DNA from: Adineta ricciae
Taxonomy: Eukaryota; Rotifera; Eurotatoria; Adinetida; Adinetidae
Reading direction: 5' to 3'
NCBI GenBank assembly: GCA_905250025.1
Contig: CAJNOJ010000031.1
Location: 62,001 to 126,000, forward strand
Length of the DNA stretch: 64,000 bases
The position numbers and the translations under genes were made by a program. Shown here in pieces: positions 11,886 to 20,452 of this stretch (positions within the stretch are counted from its first letter, which is position 1; the number at the start of each line of letters is the position of its first letter). Under the pieces are notes generated by a model. It made no database searches, was not told the origin of the DNA, and worked only from the letters and a program-made list of their open reading frames with translations.

Positions 11886-13157
11886 ATGGTTGCTCCAACA
11901 GGGCCTTCTAAAAAAACAGGAAGTACAAGTAAAGATGTCTTAATAGATTTTCTTGCCGGTGGAACAGGTTCGATATTTTATTCTCCAGTTAATCAATATT
12001 TTCATTTCATTCGTATTTTCTAGCTGTATGTATTCTTTGTTTTATGACTTTTGTCGGAAAAGCATCGGAAGTTTTAGGGAGCAATATCCAAAACAGCTGT
12101 CGCGCCGCTCGAACGCGTTAAACTTCTTCTTCAAACTCAGGATGTCAATCAAAAAATCGCCGCTGGACGAAAATACAAAGGATTTGCTGATTGTCTTGTG
12201 CGTTGTATTCGAGAAGAAGGACCCATATCTCTTTGGCGTGGAAATTGGGCAAATGTCATCCGTTATTTTCCAACAGTATGCATAGTTTCATCTCCTCTTG
12301 AAATCCTAATTTCAATCGATTTTCTAGCAAGCATTGAACTTTGCGTTCAAAGAGCGCTATCAACGAATATTTGCCAATTACAATCCAAAAACGGATCCAT
12401 ACAAATTTTTTGTGGGAAATCTTTTCGCGGGTGGCATGGCAGGTGCAACAGGTCTACTCTTTGTCTATCCACTTGATTTTGCTCGAACACGACTTGGTGT
12501 TGATATCGGAAAATCAGTTCAAGAACGGCAATTTAAAGGAATGAACGACTGTCTTGTTAAAATCTATAAAGCTGACGGTATTCAAGGTAATCCTCATGCT
12601 TTGTATTGATCAATAGGAAATATATAAGATTTTTATCTTTAGGCCTCTATCGAGGTTTTTCAATCAGCGTGGCAGGTATATTTGTCTATCGAGCATTCTA
12701 CTTTGGTGGTTACGATGCTGGTAAGAACGCTGGAAAAGAATATACAGTGATCTATTTTTGCGGTTTTTAGGAAAAAAGTTTTTGTTTGGTGACAATCCAA
12801 ATCCCAATATATTTTATCGTTTTCTCTTCGCGCAATTTATTACTTCGTCCTCGGAGTTCCTTGCCTATCCACTCGATACAATTCGACGGTAATTTTTTTC
12901 TTATATAATAATCTTTTACTCAACGTTCTTTTTATTCTCATAGTCGATTAATGATGCAAAGTGGTCGTAACGATGTTATCTACCGAGGAACATTGGACTG
13001 TGCTCGAAAGATCGCTGCTACTGAAGGCTTAACCGCGTTCTTCAAAGGAAATCTTTCCAATATGTATCGTAGCATCGGTTCATCATTAGTTCTTGTTCTC
13101 TATGATGAATTCAAACGCTGGATACTCTTGGCTGGCGAATCATCTGCTACCAAATAA
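11886..13157 (+). CDS. ANT: Mitochondrial ADP/ATP carrier (adenine nucleotide translocase)
   Basis: Exons 11886-11967, 12024-12025 (two bases, see findings), 12078-12275, 12328-12586, 12643-12720, 12771-12888 and 12944-13157 give 316 residues. It exchanges ADP for ATP across the inner mitochondrial membrane. Three mitochondrial-carrier repeats are visible, each with the Px[DE]xx[KR] motif: APLERVK, YPLDFAR and [28 protein letters not shown] and [12 protein letters not shown] are diagnostic of ADP/ATP carriers. The family signature RRRMMM reads RRRLMM here (about residues 245-250, built across the last splice). The third repeat is also unusual ([14 protein letters not shown]). If the two-base exon is not used, an alternative acceptor (exon from 12082) gives 314 residues lacking two positions in the first helix. 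COMMD6-like follows 220 bases downstream on the same strand. Confidence 0.93.
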
Positions 13158-13322
13158 TTCCTACTCCGACGAACTACACATCTAATTTTTTTTTCATTCT
13201 TATTTTTAGTGTATCTATTGATCTAATCATTCCACTAATAATTTTTCTCCTGTTCTTATCTATTCTTTCTTTTTCGTAATCGTAGCGAGTTGATAACTTT
13301 CAAAACTATTTCTTCTTTTCGA

Positions 13323-13328
13323 AATAAA
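13323..13328 (+). promoter_or_regulatory. AATAAA poly(A) signal of the ADP/ATP carrier gene
   Basis: A canonical AATAAA lies 166 bases after the stop codon of the carrier gene and only about 50 bases before the ATG of the next gene, so cleavage and the start of the next transcript are very close. Confidence 0.55.
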
Positions 13329-13376
13329 ACATACATCTATTTCTTGTGATATACACATCGCTGTTTCTTTTCGTAG

Positions 13377-13610
13377 ATGACGACTCCTAATCAACAACTA
13401 GTTGATCTCGATTGGAAATTTGCAATCAACGTCGCCAGTAGTGAACCCGAGGCCAACACGGGTGCGGCTCGACTTTATTTAAAACTAACAACAATGTCGA
13501 ATAATGGTACCAATCGCACAGACATTCCTTTAAGTGTGACATTGGAACAGTTCTATGCTCTCGTTCACCAACTTGAAAAAGCAAAACTTGAAATGGATGT
13601 TTATGCTTAA
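13377..13610 (+). CDS. COMMD6: Short COMM domain protein, COMMD6-like
   Basis: A single open exon of 77 residues. It has the COMM-domain pattern: LVDLDWKFAINVASSE near the start (residues ~8-23), a middle strand LYLKLTT, and a terminal PLSVTLEQFYALVHQLEKAK helix. COMM domains mediate assembly of the COMMD/CCDC22/CCDC93 (Commander) complex in endosomal recycling. The short length without an N-terminal helical domain fits COMMD6 (85 residues in human). An AG sits directly before the ATG (TCGTAG then ATG at 13377), so a 5' UTR intron or spliced-leader acceptor ends here. The stop codon overlaps an AATAAA (13609-13614). Confidence 0.75.
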   Translation: MTTPNQQLVDLDWKFAINVASSEPEANTGAARLYLKLTTMSNNGTNRTDIPLSVTLEQFYALVHQLEKAKLEMDVYA

Positions 13611-13844
13611 TAAAAATAATCACTCGTGGCTTTTTGCTTTTTATCTGTTTGGTTTTTCTTTTCTTCTTACAATTGCATCACATAAGAGAGACAGAAAAAA
13701 GAAAGAACATAAGGAACAAAAAAGAAAAAACGTGAAATGATAAACAAAAGACAAAAAAAAGATAATGATGATGGTGGTGGTGAACTTATGTCTCACTGTG
13801 CGGAGTTAGGCTTTCTCTTGTAAAAAATACGTATCAAACAATGA

Positions 13845-15421
13845 TTAAGCACGACCACGCTGTACAAAGTCATTTAATTTCACACAGGACGGCGTCCCCT
13901 GCTTCTGTGCTTGACGATAGAGTTCATTATCATTCATCATTCGAGCACGCCACATCATAGACTCTTTATATTGTTGTTCGCGATAGCACTGATGTCGGAG
14001 ATCAGATGTGTATTCTTCAACAACAGATGTCTCGAATTTATCCAACTCAGCATTGGTTTTCGGTGGGCGAAAGTCAGGTTTAACATAGTATTCCACATGT
14101 GATAGACGTGTGTAACGTTGATTAGTATATTTTCTAGAAAAAAGTCATCGAATAACGAATTAAATGGACTGGAAAGTTACGCATTACCCAGTACGATGCA
14201 ATTGAAATTGAGGTTCACTCACTAAAAATGTGCCGATAATTGAAATAAGGAATAGAAACAAGTAAGGCAGTAGTTGGGCAAGCGTATGGGTTGTCTAGAA
14301 AGAGAATAACATCAAACATTTCAAAAATACCTGAAATGAGTATAGAAAATAAACAAACATTCTGCGTTTGATTATGTTGTGAATGAGTAGTAAAATGAAA
14401 CGGATTGGTTTGTTGACGACGTCGATACGTACGATTTGGTGGTCCTAATAAGCAATTTTCTTTCGAAAAGATGACACTGCAATGATTTCAATCATACCTG
14501 AATATCCAAAGAAAATATTAAAGATTTCTTCGGCTGAAAAGTCTTCATCATCTTCGTAATAATAATATTGATGAGAACCACGTCCACCACCATTGCTACG
14601 ATGATTATACTGTGGCTCCATAGCATGACCATACTGATCGTATTGTTCTCGTTTCTTTGGATCGCTCAGAATTGAAAATGCTTTGCCAATCGCTGTTATG
14701 TAACGTCGAAATAGAAGATAAAGTTTAATGAAAAATAAAAATGATTTACCTTTGAAAGCATCTGTTGCACCCGGAGCTTTACATTTGTCTGGATGAAACT
14801 AAAGTCAAATGATTTGAATGACAAGAAATGTGTGCTAGTCATGCAATTTACTTGAAGCGCTAATTTACGATATGCTTTCTTCAAATCAGCTTCAGATGCT
14901 GATTTATTCACACCGAGAATTTCATACAAATCTTTGCAAGTTTTGACTCTAAAATTGAAAACTTAAGAAATTATCTTACATTTTCACAACAAATACTTAC
15001 TTTCGTACAGCTTCCGCTTCTTCTGAAGTATAATCATTGGAAGAAGTTGAATGACTATTCGTTGTGGTGGATGTTCTTTGTCTAGTCGTTGACGAGCTTC
15101 CATTACTGGTTGACTGATCGTGATTTGTCGACGACGCCGATGGTGATTCGGGTTCATGGGCTTTATGGTTAGTTTTACTTGATGATGACGATGATGTCGA
15201 ATGAGAATTCGCATACATCAGTCGTTCTATGAGATCTAAACGAACCGAAATGAAAGAGACTCGAAGTGGACGGTTGGAGAAAGTCTACCTTTAGCTTTTT
15301 GTGTAGGAAAGAGACTTTCCGATTTATTCAGATATCGAAGAGCGCGTTCATTATCATTGGCAAGTATGGCTTTTTCAGCGAGTTCAATATAATGCAATGC
15401 AGAATCTTTGTTCGCTTCCAT
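13845..15421 (-). CDS. DNAJB12: ER membrane J-protein DNAJB12/DNAJB14
   Basis: Eight exons on the minus strand (15421-15289, 15235-15001, 14948-14852, 14798-14750, 14692-14498, 14444-14359, 14294-14188, 14133-13845) give 396 residues, the usual family length. The N-terminal helical segment ([29 protein letters not shown]) is the conserved first part of DNAJB12/14. A Ser/Thr-rich linker follows. The J domain is at about residues 127-190: [20 protein letters not shown], the catalytic HPD formed across a splice (FHPDKC), and [18 protein letters not shown] Gly/acidic stretch precedes one transmembrane helix ([18 protein letters not shown]) and the conserved lumenal tail with [10 protein letters not shown]. 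These proteins recruit cytosolic Hsc70 to the ER surface for ERAD. ATG at 15421 is chosen as the first true ATG in the frame. Confidence 0.95.
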
Positions 15422-16073
15422 TGATGAAGACACAAGAAAATACAGTCAAATAAATAAAGTTTAACGATTAAATTGAATAGATGACTGGAACTGATAACGA
15501 CATTGAAAACAAGACACAAAAAGAACAAAAATAAGAGTTGTAGATGCTGTTAATCAAGGCCAAATATTAGATTCGTAGCTACAAGCACCAGTTAAATCGA
15601 GAAAAAAAGACGAGAAAAGTCGTGAGATGTTTTCGAAAATATTTCTTAGAGCATTGAATCATTCAGTCCAATAATATGTCTATAGACATGGGCATGTAAA
15701 GAGCAGATAGGCTAAGTCAGGTCATGGTTTCCATTTGCCAATAACAAAGGTCTCTGTTTCTTCTTCTGATTGGATACTGTTTCTTGCCTATTATGTAAGT
15801 TATATACGTTTGACACCGAACGATGTCACTACCGAACGCACATCATACAGAACATAGATAAAGTACGACGTCGTCGTCATCAAAGACTTCTGTTCACTGT
15901 TTATCTTCGCATTTTTGTAAAAGTATTACCTGACGAATATATTGAACAGAGTTTTGTTTTCATTGGTGTTCAGCATCGATGGTGCACATGATTAAATTAC
16001 AAAACGAAGCCATAACATATCAAAATTGAATTTATAATAAATTGAAATAGCGTACTCTAAAAAGCAAATTTCC
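15422..16073. other. Divergent intergenic region before the myristoylated protein gene
   Basis: No convincing coding sequence. It separates the start of DNAJB12 (-) from the start at 16074 (+), so both promoters should lie here. Confidence 0.55.
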
Positions 16074-17596
16074 ATGGGCAGCAAATCTAGTAAACCTACC
16101 GCAACTGAATCAACTGCATCTCTGCCTTATCCGAAAGACTCGGCCGATGTCACTGGTGCCAATACCCAACAAGAGATAGTACCAGCGACGACTTCTTCAA
16201 CTCCAACACGTGAAATAACGTCGACATCTTCGCTTGCAAATGACACAGTAACGACTTCGAAAACATTAGACAGTTTGTATGAAACGAAAAATTAGGTTGG
16301 AGATATGATTATTATTTTTTAGAAGATACTTCTAAACTAACATTACACTCTGTTGCAACATCTCTCATAAGCAACGAAGAGAGTACATTAAAACAACCTG
16401 CAGTAACATCAGCAGCGACACGCTGGTACAACTGGACGAAAGTTGAACAACAAAAACGTGTAAAAGGAAAAATACCTTGGTATATGCATTCACCGACGAC
16501 AAAGAAAGATGCAGACGCTACTCCTATTGAACAGACAACAACGACAACAACGACGCCGACACCAACAGCAGCACCACTAGTAAAAGTTAATGAATCTGAG
16601 AAAAAGGAAGAATCTAACAATGATAATGATATTACAGTCGTACCGACTTACCGACTGCGCACAACAACTGTGCATAGTCCTCCTGGTATTGAACGTATCC
16701 CATCGCCTCGTCGGGAATTAACAAACACCGATGTATCAAATTTTAAATACTATCGTCCAGACGAACGATCTCGACAACCGGTATGTATTTTCTTAGATTC
16801 TCGATTCGTTATCAACAGGATAAAGATGTTATGACCAGAAATATTTCTTATCTGACAGGTTGGCACACATACGAAAGCAACTATGTATCGAATGAATACA
16901 ATTTTAAAACAAGCGCCATCACCAGCTCAATTATCTTCACCCGAATCAACAAATCCTGGCGATGTTACAAACGTAACGACAAGATCGATTGAAGATCTAT
17001 CGAAAATACGTACTTATGTCTCTCGTGGTCTTCAAACCGATCTCGAAGTACAACCAAGTAATTCATCTAATTCACAAATGCGTTATTACGAAAAACAACA
17101 ATCACAAGTAAGACACATCCAATTTGCGCATGGAATTATTTCCTTTTCAATTATTACCGTCTAGTTCGTTCCGATCTCGACACTAACTAACTATGCTTCT
17201 GATAATAATGGGTTTTATAGCTTAGCATCACAAAATACGAATTATGAATCAACACTTCCACCCATTAGCGAACCGTCCGAATCGAACGTTGATCCATCTC
17301 AGTCGATATCTCCTCCAGCTAATCCTTCAGCCCCGACATCCATCTTGAAAAAGACATCAACAGGATTATCTCGAGATGCATCTAATCCATTTTCCGAGCA
17401 AGCACATGAAAAAATGGTTGAAGAGTTGCGTAAACGTAATAAAAACCTTCAAGATGGATCATATCGCGTAAAAAAAGTTCATCTTCTGGAAAAAAACGAT
17501 CCGTCACCGGAACCACAAACAGTCACATTTCGTCTTCCAACATCCAAAGCTAATCAAAGTATACACCGAAGTGAAAAATTATTCTCTAGTAATTGA
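16074..17596 (+). CDS. Predicted N-myristoylated disordered protein, unknown function
   Basis: Exons 16074-16272, 16323-16780, 16859-17107 and 17165-17596 give 445 residues. I do not recognise a family. It opens MGSKSSKP, a strong N-myristoylation context (Gly2, Ser6, basic). Nearly all of it is Ser/Thr/Pro-rich and low complexity, with a Thr/Pro run at about residues 145-160. The most folded-looking stretch is RWYNWTKVEQQKRVKGKIPW (about residues 97-116). A C-terminal polar helix contains HEKMVEELRKRNKNLQDGSYRVKK split over the last exon. The first donor is uncertain: the frame demands GTTTGT at 16273, because the nearby GTATGA at 16277 would put the next exon out of frame. Membrane attachment is inferred from the N-terminus only. 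Confidence 0.7.
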
Positions 17597-17707
17597 TAAT
17601 TTTACTCGAAAAAAAAATAGACATACACACAAGAGGACAAAAGAAGAAAATGATAAGAATGATGAAATGTGTTTTGTTTTTTGTCTGTTCCTTGTCTTTC
17701 TATTCGC

Positions 17708-18707
17708 TTATGAATAAAAGTCATAATTTGTTGAACAATCATTATGAATAGTTGATAATTTATTAATTCCATTGGTGGGATTGTATGTAAAATAGGACGA
17801 TAAATTATCAATGCTTGACTGATTGTTTAATGTTTCGTGTGGAACAGTTTGTGGTGGTGTCGACGAAATGATCCCATTGGTATCAAACGAAGGAAATGTG
17901 TAATGATTTGATGTATTATAAAATGAATGTCTTGCCCAATAGGGATTATTAGAATTCAACTTCGATTCGTTTGTTGAATAAACATTGGTTGATGATGAGG
18001 GTGTTGGATATGATGAAAATGAACTTTGAAATGTGTTCGGGTAGAATGTTGATGGATAAAAAGGAACATAGTTTTCATCCGATCTGATATGTTGTTTGAT
18101 TTTGCTAGCTGATGATGAAGAGTAAAATGCGGAGTTCGTTGACGATGATGACGAAGAGGATTTGTTGGCTGATGGGATTGCAGATATCTTCGGAGAAATC
18201 AACGTTGAACCTTTAGTCATTTGTCCATTGCGCGATATGAATGGATAAAGTGTTTGAGGATCACATACAAAACGGTAAACATAACGTTCGCCAGCGACTT
18301 TTTGCATAATACCTTTTTCGTAATAATAACGAAGCGATCGGGACAATTTGTCATAATTCATCGACGGACGATTTTTCTGTACACCCCACAGACGTGCAAC
18401 CTAAAGTACTTTCGCTACAGAAAACGTTTCTTTTATCGTTTAGGCGTCTCTCACTTCTTCAGGTTCGACTAATTTGAATTCCAAACCTTTTCCTGTCCAG
18501 ATAATAATCGTCCCGTTCAGACCATCTTCGAGCAAAGCTAATAAGAATTGCCATAACTGAACCGAACCACGTCGGCAGTATAATTGAGAGTCCCGAGTAG
18601 ATTTCCATCGGCGTTCTAAAACGAATCAAATGTTTTCTTCACAAATCAATGGTATTTCATTCACCTGCACGAGTTCGTGATTGTTCAGTAGTAGATCCGC
18701 ACGACAT
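17708..18707 (-). CDS. ETV1/4/5: ETS-domain transcription factor, PEA3 (ETV1/4/5) group
   Basis: Three exons (18707-18665, 18615-18455, 18400-17708) give 298 residues. The ETS DNA-binding domain spans about residues 24-110. It shows [39 protein letters not shown], then [20 protein letters not shown] and [20 protein letters not shown]. The [21 protein letters not shown] block is typical of the PEA3 group. The two recognition arginines (RSLRYYY) are present. The C-terminal ~190 residues are Ser/Tyr/Asn-rich and disordered. Unlike vertebrate ETV1/4/5 (about 480-510 residues) the DNA-binding domain is almost at the N-terminus, so the long N-terminal acidic activation region is absent or encoded by upstream exons I could not find. 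Confidence 0.92.
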
Positions 18708-20452
18708 TGCAGCGATAACTCTGCAATAAAAGAGAGAAAAAAGTATTGAAATGATTTTTGATGTAGGAGAGTTTTTCCTTAATAAAGGCACTCATCTTAA
18801 TTATCGTGTCTTCTATACTCGTTATTAGAATTGAAATATAAGAATAAAAGTAACAGCAATCTTTTTCTTCTCTTTCTGATGTGCACAAGTCAATTAGACA
18901 TTTCATTCTTCTTTCCACGTCGTAGACAAAAAAGACTCAGAATGAGGTCTCATTTTTTTTCACGTCATTAGTCAAATATATTCTATGGAGACATCTGACT
19001 GGACGGTTTAAATGAATATCTGTACGAGCTTTCAATATGAGACGTAGAATGAAACTTAGAAGTGATACTCTGATATGTTTGGATAATCGTCGCTTTCTCT
19101 CCTTCTTCTTCTTTTGCTCTCTATTGAGGAAGCCAGAAACATAACTTCAATCGTTCTGGTACATCACTCACGTGCACAAATCAATCATTTGTTTAAAGAG
19201 CAGATCATCATTATCGGAAATCAATCGGTTCTTTCTCACTTTCATTCGACTAATTCATTGGACATGACATGTCATATACTCGAACAGATCTACTCAAAAG
19301 CTCATCCATTCGAATATACGCAAAGCTTGATAATTAATTAGACGATCGAAACTCGTCCGATAATACTCTCTAACCGGATGTCGACAGAAGTAACGTTCAA
19401 GAAGATCCATTTTTCGGACGTTATCATTTCATGTCATTGATAATGTTAACAATCATTTATAATGGAACTTACCCTTCAGCGTTTACTTGTCAGCAATGAT
19501 TAGCCGACGATCGTTCGTCACTTTACTGTTCAAGCAGGTGCGCGTTGTGAGGAGGATGATGAGATGTGCTTTTTTCTTTTTGATTTCAGCTTTGAATACG
19601 AAGAGAAATGAGACACTTGAAAACGAGCAAATGCTAAATCGTACTTTTTTCTCAATGAACTAAATCTCTGATCATCTCGTAATTAGATGAGAGAAAGAGA
19701 AAGAAAAAGCAAACTTATCAAAATTAAAATGAGCGGCGCACCAATCAGAAAAGACTGAGATCATATTTTCATGACCAATGATAATTAAGAGAAGAGGAGA
19801 AAAAGAAACATTATGTTCGAAGCAACGGGAATCTATCATTAATCATTCTGAAATGTAATGTCATTTAACTGTTTCTCAGTTGATAGGAATCTCTAAGTTT
19901 ATTCAAATAAGAATGTTTTATTCTGTTCAACAAATTCGAGCACTGTTGGATATCATCAATAGTTTTTTCAAGTAGATCAATTTGATAAAGGATTTGCATT
20001 GTTATTCCCATTTGTCAAAAAATTGATGTTCATCAATGGAGGGTCATGTTCTTATTCCGTACGACATTTTATCACTAATTTTAGAAATGTTAATTTGACA
20101 CCTGAACAAAAATATCCAATGAATTGTCTCGATTAGGAAAGAAAAGATCCTCAGCATGTGATACAGATCGTTTCAAAGTCGAGCTTTTAACCGTCTGTCT
20201 GTTGGATGAATATGTTCTATTCGCCACTCATCAATCACAAAGTATCTTTCTTGATCTTGAAAAAATAAATCAACAAAACATATTCTTTATGAAAAAAGTA
20301 AAGAAAGAACGGAATAATAACAATATTAACGCCAATGACGCACCCACTGATCATAACTGAAGAAAGAGGAAAGAAACCGAATCAGATAGAAACTAACTAC
20401 GAATAGAAAGAAGAAGAAGAAAGTATGCTAATCAAAATCGAAATTAGTCTAA
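18708..20452. other. Gene-poor region upstream of the ETS gene
   Basis: No supported exon on either strand. It probably contains the ETS gene promoter and 5' UTR; the right end is the 3' flank of PRKCSH (-). Small ORFs here lack splice partners and familiar motifs. Confidence 0.5.

Noticed and set aside
12078..12081. Direct splice of exon 1 of the ADP/ATP carrier to 12078
   Set aside because: It shifts the frame out of the conserved SKTAVAP motif, so it cannot be the functional junction.
16277..16322. Donor GTATGA at 16277 for the first intron of the myristoylated protein gene
   Set aside because: It looks better by consensus but puts the next exon out of frame with a stop after three codons; GTTTGT at 16273 keeps the frame.
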